Positions 25,966 to 36,400 of a DNA stretch of 45,334 bases are shown here, in pieces. The notes beneath the pieces were generated by a model that was given only the letters and a program-made list of their open reading frames with translations, was not told the origin of the DNA and ran no database searches. Origin of the DNA: Candidatus Obscuribacterales bacterium (GTDB lineage Bacteria > Cyanobacteriota > Vampirovibrionia > Obscuribacterales > Obscuribacteraceae); the NCBI GenBank assembly GCA_020050685.1, contig JAGVKG010000066.1:1-45334 (forward strand), written 5' to 3'. The position numbers and the translations under genes are program-made. How positions within the stretch are numbered: the first letter of the stretch is position 1; each line of letters starts with the position of its first letter.

Positions 25966-26820
25966 ATGCCTGAGCTCCCAGAAGTTGAAACGATCAGAAG
26001 AGGACTCGCGTCCACGCTGCCTGGACGAAAAATTGTCCAGGTTGACGTCCTGCGTGCCGATTCGATTGCTTGCCCTTCTGCCAAACTTTTCGCCAAAAAA
26101 TTGCTCGGGCATAGATTTGAGGAAATCGAGCGGCGCGCCAAATATATTCTTTGTCGTTTGGATCGTGAGGCTGGTTTGGCAATTCACCTGCGCATGTCCG
26201 GTCGAATTTTATTGGTGAAGAAGAAAAAAGCGGACAAGCACTTACGTGTGCGCATTGGGCTGGACAATGGACAAGAGTTGCATTTTGAAGACATGCGTGT
26301 CTTTGGTCGACTCTGGTATGTCGAGCCCGGTCACACATTTGAAGAAGTGATTACAGCTTTGAGCCTGCTTGGTCCGGAACCAGATCAAATCACCAAACAA
26401 AGTGACTTCCACAAAACTTTGGCTAAACGCAATCAAGCAATAAAAACCGCACTGCTTGATCAACACCTGGTCTCCGGCATCGGCAACATTTACGCCGACG
26501 AGTCTTTGTATCTTGCACGCATTCATCCAATGACAAAAGCCAAAGACCTGAGCCCAAAACAAGTGAAAGTCCTAGTGGACAAATCCAAACTTGTCTTAGC
26601 CAAAGCAATTGAACTCGGCGGATCAAGTTTGCGCGACTATCGCTCAAGCGATGGCGTCAATGGTCAATACCAAGGCCAATCACTAGTCTACGGACGCATC
26701 GGTGAACCCTGTACATCATGTAAGACAGCAATTGAAAGGGTAAAAATCGCCGGCCGCTCCTCGCATTTCTGCCCGCGCTGTCAAATCCTTAAGCCAGTAC
26801 ACCCAAGTATACAAAAATAG
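25966..26820 (+). CDS. mutM: Formamidopyrimidine-DNA glycosylase
   Basis: The 284-residue protein is a full-length Fpg/MutM, which removes 8-oxoguanine and related oxidised purines and nicks the abasic site. MPELPEVETIRRGL supplies the catalytic Pro2 and Glu3 after Met removal. HLRMSGRI, LLDQHLVSGIGNIYADE (helix-two-turn-helix) and a C-terminal zinc finger CTSC...CPRC are all present. I place the start at ATG 25966 because the N-terminal proline must follow it directly; a GTG at 25921 would add 15 residues and abolish activity. It is divergent from gdhA. Confidence 0.96.
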   Translation: MPELPEVETIRRGLASTLPGRKIVQVDVLRADSIACPSAKLFAKKLLGHRFEEIERRAKYILCRLDREAGLAIHLRMSGRILLVKKKKADKHLRVRIGLDNGQELHFEDMRVFGRLWYVEPGHTFEEVITALSLLGPEPDQITKQSDFHKTLAKRNQAIKTALLDQHLVSGIGNIYADESLYLARIHPMTKAKDLSPKQVKVLVDKSKLVLAKAIELGGSSLRDYRSSDGVNGQYQGQSLVYGRIGEPCTSCKTAIERVKIAGRSSHFCPRCQILKPVHPSIQK

Positions 26821-26879
26821 TCGGGTTCAAAATGGCAGACAAAGCCCAACAAACGCCTGATTAAGTCCCCAAATTTCAC

Positions 26880-26908
26880 TTGACAACAACTCTTTTCTCG
26901 AATAGGCT
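26880..26908 (+). promoter_or_regulatory. Putative promoter of the subtilase gene
   Basis: TTGACA (26880-26885) is a perfect -35 box with TAGGCT 17 bases later (26903-26908), a weak -10. It lies about 57 bases before the protease start. The strong -35 and weak -10 suggest possible activator dependence, which is inference. Confidence 0.4.
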
Positions 26909-26964
26909 TGTTTTCAGGAACTTACTACCAAACCGAACCAGGGGCATAGACTGGGGAGATATAT

Positions 26965-28338
26965 ATGATAGCCAACCAATTTCAACTGGCAGCTAGTTTC
27001 GCTATTGCAAGAAAGCGCCAAATTTTTGCCGCTTTTAGCTTAAGCCTGGCTGCTGCTCTGATTAATCTTCCGGCTGCCTTTTGCGACCCGCAGCTGAAGA
27101 TGCCGGCCAATCCGAATCAGGTAATCCAAGCCCAGAAGGCCCGTCCATCCTCTTTTGAAGACGACATTATTTTGGTCATGCCAGCAGCCGGTGCCGATCA
27201 AGATGACATCAACCAAGTACTACAAGAAGTACACGGCACCGTAGTCGGTACCATAGGCGAAGGTGCGATGACAGTTTTGAAGATCAAGGCCGAGAAAGGC
27301 AAGCTTGACGAAACAGAACAGAAGCTATCCAAGGATAAAAACTTCAGCACTGTTCAACGCAACTATCGATTCTTTCCCCAGTACCGCAACTTACATATAC
27401 AACGCCGCACTCGCCGCGTTGGAAATCCAGGGGGCGGTTCAACTATAGCACCGCCATCTAACGATCCTTATTACCCGCAAGAGTGGCACCTGCAAGCCAT
27501 CAATGCAGCCCAGGCCTGGCAGGTCAGCAAAGGCGGACCGCAAGCAGTACTTGGACTTCTGGACACCGGAACGAACAACTATATTCCTGATCTAAACGGC
27601 AAATGCTTGCCTGGATTTAACGCTGTGACTTTATCCGATCGGCAAAACGATTCGGAAGGACACGGCACGATGACTGCCACCACATTCGGTGCCATCACCG
27701 ACAATCGTGTTGGCACTGCCGCCTTAGCTCGCAGTTCTCCGATTTATCCAATCCGCATTGTCAGCATACAAGGCTATGCCACTGATGAGGCGCTGATCAA
27801 CGCCATTCGCAAATGCGCCGAGAACAACATCAAAATCATCAACCTCAGTTTCAATGCCGACCCACCATACACTTTGGCAAGCAAACGCTACAACGCCATC
27901 TTGCACAATTATATGAAGTGGTATCACGATGAAAAAGGCGGACTAATCTTCAATTCTGCCGGCAATTCCGGCACAGTCGACACCAATCCGAAAGTCCCAT
28001 ATCTGATTGTCATTTCGGCTGTTGACACCAATCTCTCACCCGCTTCTTTCACAACCTATGGCACACCTGTCTGGTTTACCGGACCAGGAACAAACATTTA
28101 CTGCTCCGATAAAAATGGAGCAATCGTCGCTGTTGCCGGCACATCATTTTCCTCACCAATTTGCGCCTCCGTTGCTGCATTGATCTGGGGTGCCAATCCC
28201 AATTTAAAAAACACCGACGTGGAAAGAGTCCTAATCAACACAACCACACGTGCAAGCAATGGAGCGCAATGGACACCCTACTTCGGCTACGGCATGCCTG
28301 ACGCCTACAAAGCCATCAAAGCCGTCGTCGGCAATTAA
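26965..28338 (+). CDS. Secreted subtilisin-like serine protease (S8)
   Basis: The 457-residue protein starts with a long signal sequence (basic ARKRQ then hydrophobic FAAFSLSLAAALINLPAAF). Residues 65-137 look like an I9-type propeptide ending near NYRFFPQ. The peptidase domain has Asp200 in LLDTGTN, His233 in EGHGTM, oxyanion Asn334 in SAGNSG and Ser394 in GTSFSSP, so the catalytic triad is complete. It should be exported and self-processed. GGGGAG lies seven bases before the ATG. It is followed by a second secreted protease of a different class. Confidence 0.92.
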   Translation: MIANQFQLAASFAIARKRQIFAAFSLSLAAALINLPAAFCDPQLKMPANPNQVIQAQKARPSSFEDDIILVMPAAGADQDDINQVLQEVHGTVVGTIGEGAMTVLKIKAEKGKLDETEQKLSKDKNFSTVQRNYRFFPQYRNLHIQRRTRRVGNPGGGSTIAPPSNDPYYPQEWHLQAINAAQAWQVSKGGPQAVLGLLDTGTNNYIPDLNGKCLPGFNAVTLSDRQNDSEGHGTMTATTFGAITDNRVGTAALARSSPIYPIRIVSIQGYATDEALINAIRKCAENNIKIINLSFNADPPYTLASKRYNAILHNYMKWYHDEKGGLIFNSAGNSGTVDTNPKVPYLIVISAVDTNLSPASFTTYGTPVWFTGPGTNIYCSDKNGAIVAVAGTSFSSPICASVAALIWGANPNLKNTDVERVLINTTTRASNGAQWTPYFGYGMPDAYKAIKAVVGN

Positions 28339-28418
28339 TCACCCTCGTCCAATATTAAATACAGCCTGATGCGAAACTTTGAGCCGCTATAATATTTTTG
28401 TAGGGTGGAAGGTTTTAC

Positions 28419-29717
28419 ATGCAATTCAATATTTCACGCTCCCAATTGCAATGCGTCACTGGCGCCACATTGCATCGAAGAACATTGGAAGCCAGCCTGA
28501 TCCTTGTCTGCATTTTAAATCTGAGCATAACAGGCTATTCACCGTCGTATGGACGGGACGACCAGTCTTTATTAAAAAACGCCATTACGTTATATGACGC
28601 GGGGGATTATCAGCGCTGTAGCGCTTACCTAAATAATTACATTAGATCGAATCACCCACAAGATCCCACCGCATATTGTTACCTAGCCAATTGCTACTTG
28701 CAACTAGGAAACTGGCAATCTGCAATACAAGGCTTCCGGCAAGCAATGCAGCATTCGTCCGATCCTAAGGTGAGAGACTACTGTCAAACCGGTATTCGCC
28801 AAGCGACAGCTGGCCTGTCTCGTACACCATCGAAAACCACCACTTCCGGATTTAGTTTAAAAGCTGGTCCAGATGGAGTCTTTATCAACGGACGGCGGGT
28901 AGCTAGTACATCTGCTCTCAATGCGCCAACTCGTTCAAACAGGAATGCGATTACGGCGAAAGTCACCAATATCGAATCGAACCAGTGGCCCAAGAGCGAG
29001 AAATTGCGATTAAAACAACAAATCCTTGCAACCCCCGGGGATGCGGATCTCTATTTAAGATTGGCCTCTATCTGCGGGGAGATTGGCGACCTAGATGAAG
29101 AGTTGGAGGCATGGCGCCAATTTGTTCAGCGATTTCCCAATCATCCACGATATAAACAAGTATCGGAACAAATTGCTTATTATTCTAGAGACTATCAAGA
29201 AATAGAAACAGCCAAGAAAAATAAGCAAGCAACACCGGATAGTTATCTAGACAGATGCTGGCGCTCGGACGAAATGCCGCTGGGCGTTTATATCGATCGA
29301 AGCGTCAAAGAACCGGGAAACGGTCCTGCTCAGGATTCATATGTTTCGTTATTAAAAAAAGCATTCTCTGATTGGACTAGCGCAAGTCGCGGCAGAATTA
29401 CGTTCACATTTGTCAGCGCTCCCGAAGAGGCGAACATTATTTGTGACCGCGTCGCCGACCAAAGTCAACTTAGTCATTCGTTTGCCATTGGAGTAACTGA
29501 CCCCTCAAACAACAGATATGTTAGACAAACAACTATTCACATAACACATTTAGAACAAAGTGTCTTTTTTGGCACTTGCCTTCATGAAATTGGCCATGCT
29601 CTCGGACTATCACACAGCGTCGATCCAAAAGACATCATGTATCCATCTGGCAATCGGGAAGAGCAAATGGCCCAAGGTGACAAAGATAGAATTTGGCAAC
29701 TTTACTCGCAACAATAA
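28419..29717 (+). CDS. Secreted TPR protein with matrixin-like metalloprotease domain
   Basis: The 432-residue protein begins with a hydrophobic export signal (SLILVCILNLSITGYS). TPR-like helices follow at about 50-130 and 205-255. The C-terminal 150 residues form a metzincin domain: zinc ligands and catalytic Glu in HEIGHALGLSH (389-399) and the Met-turn DIMYP (405-409), as in matrixins (M10). It lacks a recognisable cysteine-switch propeptide, so how it is kept inactive is unknown. TATAAT at 28388-28393 and a GGTGGAAGG ribosome-binding site precede it. The substrate is unknown. Confidence 0.88.
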   Translation: MQFNISRSQLQCVTGATLHRRTLEASLILVCILNLSITGYSPSYGRDDQSLLKNAITLYDAGDYQRCSAYLNNYIRSNHPQDPTAYCYLANCYLQLGNWQSAIQGFRQAMQHSSDPKVRDYCQTGIRQATAGLSRTPSKTTTSGFSLKAGPDGVFINGRRVASTSALNAPTRSNRNAITAKVTNIESNQWPKSEKLRLKQQILATPGDADLYLRLASICGEIGDLDEELEAWRQFVQRFPNHPRYKQVSEQIAYYSRDYQEIETAKKNKQATPDSYLDRCWRSDEMPLGVYIDRSVKEPGNGPAQDSYVSLLKKAFSDWTSASRGRITFTFVSAPEEANIICDRVADQSQLSHSFAIGVTDPSNNRYVRQTTIHITHLEQSVFFGTCLHEIGHALGLSHSVDPKDIMYPSGNREEQMAQGDKDRIWQLYSQQ

Positions 29718-29746
29718 ACAGTTGGTCAGGAATACGACGATCCACT

Positions 29747-30403
29747 TTAGTTACTAGACGGATAGTAGAGATTCTCGTGGCCAGAGCCGGAGGCAGACCA
29801 GAGTGACATTGTGATGTTTGCTCTGAGTGGTTCATCGGGTCTTATTTCGTAAGGGAAGAAATTCATCCGACGTAGTTCTTGGGCGATGACACTATATGAA
29901 GTTTCCGGAGCAATCACGCGGGCTGGCGCTTCTCCCAAAACATAACAGTCAAGCAACAAGCGGCAAATAGCGTTAGCTGCTGCACATGCTTCTCGTTGGC
30001 TGCCGGAACCTTCTTTGTGTGTAACTTTAATTCTACCTGGCAGATCGCGGTCCAAGTCTAGCTCCGTGTAACGGCGACAGCCGACCGGATCACAGCCATG
30101 ATAGTAAAGGTCTTCATACGGCTGTTCGTAAGAGGCTGCCGATTGCGAATCTTTGCCATCTTCGCCCGTCGTGATTTCCCGATAGGTTACGCTCACTTTT
30201 ACAATTGGATAAAAGTTGGAACCGTTATAACTAAGAAAACCTTTGAGTTCCTCAGTGGTGGCAGTCATTTCCCATTCCTTGCGGCCACTGCTAAGCCCAC
30301 CAGATTGAGAATGCGAAGCAAAGGGTCGCAGGGCAATCAAGCCAATTGCCATCACTAAAGCAAACAGCGCGATTCGGCCAAAGAAAACTTTGCGATTACT
30401 CAT
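29747..30403 (-). CDS. Membrane-anchored or secreted protein of unknown function
   Basis: I do not recognise this 218-residue protein. One N-terminal hydrophobic helix (IALFALVMAIGLIAL) follows a basic SNRK start, then a soluble domain with four or five cysteines and an acidic DLDRDLP segment. I choose ATG 30403; a GTG at 30418 would add five residues. It overlaps the end of the TadE-like gene by eight bases, so it is probably co-expressed with it and may be part of the same pilus-like assembly. Confidence 0.6.
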   Translation of the reverse strand: MSNRKVFFGRIALFALVMAIGLIALRPFASHSQSGGLSSGRKEWEMTATTEELKGFLSYNGSNFYPIVKVSVTYREITTGEDGKDSQSAASYEQPYEDLYYHGCDPVGCRRYTELDLDRDLPGRIKVTHKEGSGSQREACAAANAICRLLLDCYVLGEAPARVIAPETSYSVIAQELRRMNFFPYEIRPDEPLRANITMSLWSASGSGHENLYYPSSN

Positions 30404-30938
30404 TGAGGAAATATCCACCCGTCACAGGATTACGACTAAGATTTTCCCAGTTCACCGGCATGTCAATACTCACCTCAAAGGGTGCATTTAAGCCGGGGAT
30501 TTTCTTCCCCCCAATACCAAAGGAAACCAAAGGCCAAATATCAGCTTGCACAGAAAGAACGAGCATATATTGGCACGGACAATTACTTCCGGCCGGCAAC
30601 CAGACTTCCGGCATCGACTTTGGCTTATCCATTTTGAAAGTCTTGCCGGCGTCTTTGTGGCTGACTGCATGAAGAGCTAAACCCTTTGATTTCACTTGCA
30701 TGCCACCAATTTGCGCCAGCGATCCAGAAAGCTCCGGATCGTCAAGAAGCTTGAAAGCCTGAGTAATGTTTTCAGTTAAGGCTAACTTTCTGGCAAACGA
30801 CTCTACCGTAGCCTGAGCAATAAAGTAACGAATCGGTACTATGCCAAGATCAACTAAGGGAATAAAAAATACACAGAGTATAGCTAAGGCAACAGCAAAC
30901 TCGGTAATTTGCTGTCCTCTTTCGCGGGATTTCACCAT
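30396..30938 (-). CDS. TadE-like pseudopilin/assembly protein
   Basis: The protein starts with MVKSRERGQQITEFAVALAI, a short basic leader, then a Glu-containing hydrophobic helix (residues 9-32). That is the TadE/TadG-type pseudopilin N-terminus of Flp (tight-adherence) pilus systems. The rest (about 150 residues) is soluble and probably outside the cytoplasm. I choose ATG 30938, which leaves a 126-bp region for divergent promoters; the frame stays open to a GTG at 31016, which would add a second hydrophobic stretch. No TadA ATPase or Flp pilin gene is visible nearby. Confidence 0.65.
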   Translation of the reverse strand: MVKSRERGQQITEFAVALAILCVFFIPLVDLGIVPIRYFIAQATVESFARKLALTENITQAFKLLDDPELSGSLAQIGGMQVKSKGLALHAVSHKDAGKTFKMDKPKSMPEVWLPAGSNCPCQYMLVLSVQADIWPLVSFGIGGKKIPGLNAPFEVSIDMPVNWENLSRNPVTGGYFLNE

Positions 30939-31064
30939 TCGTCTCAAAGCAGCCAAACTCAGTGATAATAGTAAGCCGTAGCCAATTGCAATAACATGCA
31001 AATCATAACATGTCACTTATTGTAGAATTGATACGACTTGCCACCAAGAAAGGCTTTTCAGTTC

Positions 31065-31973
31065 ATGACAAGACATTATCACCATCCCAAACGTAACCAG
31101 AAAGCCAGCATGCTTTTGATTGGGTTGGGTGCAGCATTTCTTGTCGTATTTGCCATTGCAGTTGCTTTCTTTCTCGCCTTCCCCTTTCTGATGCAAAAGC
31201 GCACGCAAACAACAGCCGATAGTGCCGCACTTGAGCTGGCTGCCAACCTCAATTTGCAAGATCGTGCCGGACAAATGAACAATTTGGTTGTGCTCTGCCG
31301 CAATCTAGTTTACACGTCACGAAAAACCTATCAATCATGCTCTTCCGACTATCAACACCTGGAACCGCTTGCCCGACAATTGATGCAAGAATCGCGTGGT
31401 TCGGCACAAAAGGTAGAGCAAGAGCGCCGGAGCCTGATCAGCTTGACACTCGCCGATCTACGCACAAGTTTTGACAAAACCAAACAGATGGAAGCCTTGC
31501 AAGCAACACTGAAACTACCCGGCATGACTGCAGAGCCGGCCATGGTCGACAATGTGACACTTGGCTCGATCAAGGATATCGAAAGTAACGTCCAAACCGA
31601 ATTGGGCATACCGGATTTGGTGAGCGCCGATCGTGGCGCAGGTTACATTCAAAAAGGCAGCGATCTTTACATGGGCAATATTGATGCCCGCCTGCCGGGT
31701 CAAGATTCCGATTTGATTTTCAAAATTAGTTCTCTACCCGCACCGGTTAGCGGCGAATTAGCGAAAGCCCGCCTGACGCTTGCCAATGTTTTCAAACCAA
31801 TGGCTCTTTTCGTCAAAGGCGGACAAGTTCTGGGTTCTAGCCCAGACTATACGCCGTCAGCACTAAAAGTAGAAATGGTGCATAATCTGAAAACGGAAAT
31901 CAGCAAGGACCCTGGCGCCAATCTCAAAGTTTCCGCTACCGGCACTTGTGGTGGCGGCGGCGTCATGCCTTAA
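31065..31973 (+). CDS. TadG-like protein (Flp pilus assembly family)
   Basis: The 302-residue protein has one N-terminal membrane helix (SMLLIGLGAAFLVVFAIAVAF) directly followed by QKRTQTTADSAALELAANL, the TadG-type signature just after the helix. The remaining domain lacks the von Willebrand-like MIDAS motif I would expect in long TadG proteins, and ends in a Gly-rich tail. I choose ATG 31065; a TTG at 31038 would add nine residues. It is divergent from the TadE-like gene and may form a minor pilus component with it. Confidence 0.7.
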   Translation: MTRHYHHPKRNQKASMLLIGLGAAFLVVFAIAVAFFLAFPFLMQKRTQTTADSAALELAANLNLQDRAGQMNNLVVLCRNLVYTSRKTYQSCSSDYQHLEPLARQLMQESRGSAQKVEQERRSLISLTLADLRTSFDKTKQMEALQATLKLPGMTAEPAMVDNVTLGSIKDIESNVQTELGIPDLVSADRGAGYIQKGSDLYMGNIDARLPGQDSDLIFKISSLPAPVSGELAKARLTLANVFKPMALFVKGGQVLGSSPDYTPSALKVEMVHNLKTEISKDPGANLKVSATGTCGGGGVMP

Positions 31974-31995
31974 AGACAGTAGCTTTGTCGCAAGC

Positions 31996-33090
31996 CTAAC
32001 TACCGGCTTGAGCGGCTGCGGCGTTTTTCTTTTGTGTTGATTGAATGAAAACACAAATGGCTGCTGGTATTGTCGTAATCAAGACAAAGGAAAATGCGTG
32101 CAGGACGGAGGCGAAAGCTAAAGCTTGTTCCTTATCTATATGCGCAATCAAAACTAGCGCCTGGCTAATGAGAAAATGATAGCTGCCAACTGAGCCTGGA
32201 GTGGGAATCAGAACGCCAACCGAACCGATGGTAAAAATAATCAAGGACTGCACAGCGCTGACAGTTTGATTCAAACCGAAGGCGTACAACATGAGATACA
32301 AGTTGAGCCAGTAAAAAAACCATATGCCCAAAGAAGAAATAGCAATTATCGGATAACTGCGCCAATCTTTCAGGCATTGGCAACCCATGCCAAATTCTCT
32401 GGCTAAGCCCGATAACATTTGCACAAATTTTTCTGGCACACGCTTTTGCACAAATTGGCGCGTCAACAACCAATTGATTATGTCGGCTACAAAAGGCAAT
32501 AAGACAAGTCCGACAATAACCATTGCCGCCAACGTGAAACCGGCCGGCATCAGCCAGTCCAGATTACCAAACATACTCTTCGGGAAACTAATTAGGGTAA
32601 TCGCCAAAAGAAAAACCAAAAGAGCAATATCCAGCAAGCGATCGATGAACATAGTGGAAAGCACACCGGCCCATGCCAGTTTTTCCGAACGCACAATTGA
32701 AACCAGACGTGCTACTTCGCCGCCTCGCGGTAATACAACATTGACCGCATAGCCAAGAATCACGGCACAGAAAGAATTAAATAAACTAACTTTCCGGCCT
32801 GCCACCGGCAAAAGCAGTACTTGCCAGCGATAAGCACGCACAAAATGGCTGAGCAATCCGGAAATTGCCAGTGGTATTAAATACAGTGGCTGCATGCGAG
32901 ATACGTAAAACCAAAGTCTTTGCGGATCGACTCCACGAAAAGCCAACCACAAAAACCCAAGCGCAAGCAAAATTCCAACCAGCTGCTTGATCAAAGAATT
33001 GCTTTTCTTTGCCGGCAAATCAGCAGGCAGATCTGCATTTTTTCCGGACAAATTTTCTGACTGGCTCATCTGATGACCCGCAAGATTCAA
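31996..33090 (-). CDS. LPG synthase TM-region/UPF0104 family membrane protein
   Basis: The 364-residue protein has about eight hydrophobic segments after a ~35-residue cytoplasmic start. The conserved elements RAYRWQVLL, GYAVNVVLPRGGEVARL and DRLLDI identify the lysylphosphatidylglycerol synthase TM-region family (AglD/YbhN relatives). Members are thought to be lipid flippases or to help glycolipid transfer. The catalytic aminoacyl-transfer domain of MprF is absent, so a flippase-like role is the better guess. It ends 22 bases from the convergent TadG-like gene. Confidence 0.85.
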   Translation of the reverse strand: MNLAGHQMSQSENLSGKNADLPADLPAKKSNSLIKQLVGILLALGFLWLAFRGVDPQRLWFYVSRMQPLYLIPLAISGLLSHFVRAYRWQVLLLPVAGRKVSLFNSFCAVILGYAVNVVLPRGGEVARLVSIVRSEKLAWAGVLSTMFIDRLLDIALLVFLLAITLISFPKSMFGNLDWLMPAGFTLAAMVIVGLVLLPFVADIINWLLTRQFVQKRVPEKFVQMLSGLAREFGMGCQCLKDWRSYPIIAISSLGIWFFYWLNLYLMLYAFGLNQTVSAVQSLIIFTIGSVGVLIPTPGSVGSYHFLISQALVLIAHIDKEQALAFASVLHAFSFVLITTIPAAICVFIQSTQKKNAAAAQAGS

Positions 33091-33113
33091 CGTCAGCCAT
33101 ATTTTAGCAGCCT

Positions 33114-33482
33114 TTAGCCAATCGAAAGCAGGTCCTTAACATCTTTTGGTAAGGTCATCGGATCAAACGGCTTGGTCAAAACACCACGGGCACCTAGTCT
33201 TTTTAGTTTTTCCACTTCTTGCGTCATGGCTTTGGCGGTGAGAAAAATCACAGGAATGTTTGCTGTCTGCGGATTGTCACGCAGTTTTGCCAAGGTGCTT
33301 GGTCCATCAACATGCGGCATCATCACGTCAAGCAAAATCACATCCGGCATTTCTTGTTCTGCCTTGCTTACACCTTCCTCACCGGAAGCTGAGCCAATTA
33401 CTTCCATACCGCCCACTTTTACTAAGCTCAAAGTGGCAACCCGGCGAATATCATCTTCGTCATCAATGATCAATACTTTCAT
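33114..33482 (-). CDS. Single-domain response regulator (CheY-like)
   Basis: The 122-residue protein is a lone receiver domain. The acidic pair is DDED (7-10), the phosphorylated Asp is Asp52 in LLDVMMP, the switch Thr is T82 in LTAKA and the conserved Lys is K104 in TKPF. With no output domain it probably relays phosphate or signals by protein binding. Its ATG overlaps the stop of the hybrid kinase by four bases (ATGA), so the two are translated together and the kinase is its probable phosphodonor. Confidence 0.93.
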   Translation of the reverse strand: MKVLIIDDEDDIRRVATLSLVKVGGMEVIGSASGEEGVSKAEQEMPDVILLDVMMPHVDGPSTLAKLRDNPQTANIPVIFLTAKAMTQEVEKLKRLGARGVLTKPFDPMTLPKDVKDLLSIG

Positions 33483-36400
33483 TTTTGGCTCCCTACGCTA
33501 CCCGATGTATTTTGTTCCTCGGACTTGAGCAAATCAAAAATCAATTTGCGAAATTCCTCATCACTGGCTTTGGACTTGGTGAGAAACTTAGTTGGACCAA
33601 GATGCAGCCGCCCTTTCTGCTCGGCCGTCAATTCACGTCCGGTGTAAACCAGCAAGGGAATATCTTTGAGATAAGGATTTTGCTTCAACGCCCCAACCAC
33701 ATCAAAACCATCGCCGTCAGGCAGTCCAATATCTAGTACCAAAAGTCCAGGCGTGCTTTGACGTGCCATTTCAATCGCTTGTCTGGCAGTAGTAGCAGAA
33801 CGCACGGCAATGCCTTCTTTGTGCAACTGCTTACTCATGAGCGCCAAAAGCTCTTCGTCATCGTCCACCAAAAGCACATCGAATCCGGCCGATGCTTTGC
33901 AATAGCGAGAAATCACGCTAAGCAATTCATCATCGTTCACCGGCTTGGCCAAAATAACCGCCAAGTGTTCAGAGAGAAATTCCGGCGAAATCACGACTTC
34001 ATCACCAATCAAAATAATTGGCATAGTGGCAAATTGTGGATTGGATCGTATGGATGCAAGGAAAGTATCCTTTTGGCTTTCTACAGCGCCAAGATCAACA
34101 ACCAAGAGCGAGACTTCATTTTTGTCGAGCTGCTCAAGCGCTTCGTTTTCGGAGTTGCATACCAATACCGAATAACCAGCCTTTTGTAAAGTTGCTTCCA
34201 AACTTCTGCTTGTATCGACATTGGGATGACAAATCAAAATCCTCACACTGAGGCTTTGATCCATACCAACTCTCTTTTGCGCTTGCAGAGGAATTCTAAA
34301 CCAAAACGTACTGCCTGAATGCTGGGCGCCTTTGGCATTTTCCACACCAATAGTTCCATGATGCCGTTCAACTATAGTCTTGCAAATTGCCAAACCCAGA
34401 CCAGTACCGCCCTTTTCGCGCGAGTCTGAGGCTTCTACTTGATGGAAGCGTTCAAAAATTGCTTGGCGAAAGCGCTCCGGAACACCGCGCCCTTGATCGG
34501 TAATTCGCACTTCCACCCAATTGGGCTCTTCCTTGATGGCAACTTTTATCGTACTGTCGTCAGGCGAGAACTTCACAGCATTTGATACCAGATTGACCAC
34601 AACCTGAACCAATCGGTCTCCATCAGCAATGATAGAAGCGTCTGTCGAGCCAATATCCAATTTGATGCGATGCTCGTCGCAAAGCGGTCTTACCGTTTCC
34701 ACCGCTTTTTCCACCACAGAAGCAAGCAGAGTTGGGTTAAAGTGCATCTCCAATTGACCGGATTCGAGTTTTTCCAAATCGAGAATGTCGTTAATCAAAC
34801 CGATTAAGCGAATTGTGTTGCGCTCTGCGATAGAAACAACCTCGTCGGCATCTTGACCAAGCTCGCCCATAGCACCGCCGGCTAACAGACTCAAAGAACC
34901 ACGAATCGCCGTCAATGGTGTTCGTAGTTCGTGGCTGACTATTGAGACAAATTCTTTCTTCAAACGATCTACTTCCCGCCGTTCGGAAATATCTCTAATG
35001 CTTACCAAAAATCGCGGCTGCCCTTGCATATCCAAATCGTTCATCGAAATCTCAATTGGAAATGTCTCACCTGTTTTCCGGCGTGCTTCCAATTCCCGCA
35101 CACGACTATAAGCAGTTACCTGCAAACCACGGATGAAACTTTCCGGATCTTCACCAGGAAAAGCGGGAAACAAATCGATAAGATTCGTGCCAATCAAATC
35201 CTCTGCCGACTCAGCAAATATTTTTTCGCAAGCAGGATTAATTGATTCAATTTTGCCATTGGTATCAACCACCATTACGCCAGCCAGCATGTTTTCGATA
35301 ATGGACATGGCTCGCGCTTCAGATGCCTTCCAGGCTTCTTCGGCTTTGCGCCGCTCAATGAATTGGCCAATTTGGCTGCTAATAGATCCCATGAGCGAAA
35401 GCAAGTTGTCGTCCGGCTCGCGAACATCGCGAAAGAAGAATTCCACAATGCCAATCACGCCAGTATCTACCATGAGCGGAAAAGCAAACGCGCCATGCAA
35501 GCCAGCGCTCTTAGCGCCCATAGTGCGCACAGTCTGAATTTCTCGCTCAGCATCTTCACAGCCGGGAATAGTCCAAGCAGCTAGCCCACTTTCCCAGACA
35601 CGTCCGGGCAGACCTTCTCCCGGACCAAGCTTAACCTCGCGACTTTCTTTGACAAAATCTTCCGCGTTCAGATCCGCCACATGTGAAAGCGCGGCTAGAA
35701 CAATAACGTCATGTTCTTTGTCCACCATCCAAACAGCGCCAAAGTCCCAGCGCATCTTTTCGCAAACAAAGCGCAGAATCTCCACCATGGTGTCATTGAC
35801 AGTATAGGCACCGGCCAAAATCTTACTAATGCCATATTGAATCGAGCGCCTGTGCTCTGCTAATTTGCGTGCTGTAATATCGTGGGCAACACAAAATAAT
35901 GAGCCTTCCGAAGCAGACCAGAAAACAGACCAGAGCACATAGACAAGTGAGCCATCTTTGCGAATACAACAATTTTCATAAGTTAGGCGCGACTTGGCAG
36001 AGGTGCCGGTAATCGCTTCCCGCAAAAGTTTTTTCGTCTTCGCTTGATCATCCGGTGCGACAATGTCCAGATAGTTACGCCCCTCAAGCTCTTCGGGCGA
36101 ATAACCGAAAACCGTAGCCGAGGCTGCACTGACCTCCAAGAACTTATTGTCCGGATTGATCAAGCAAATCACATCCAGTACATTTTGCAGTACAGTACGT
36201 TGCTTGCGATAGACTTCACTCAACTCAGCTGCCACTTGGTGAAACACAGCATCAAGCTGCGAAATTTCATCTGATTCAGGCAAAGCCGGCAAAAGCGGTT
36301 CGCCCTTAGCTAAACGCATGGCATTGTCGGTAAGTATCTTTAAACGCCTTGTAATACGACTGGAGAAGAAAACGGCAAGACCAAAGGAACTGGCAAAAGT

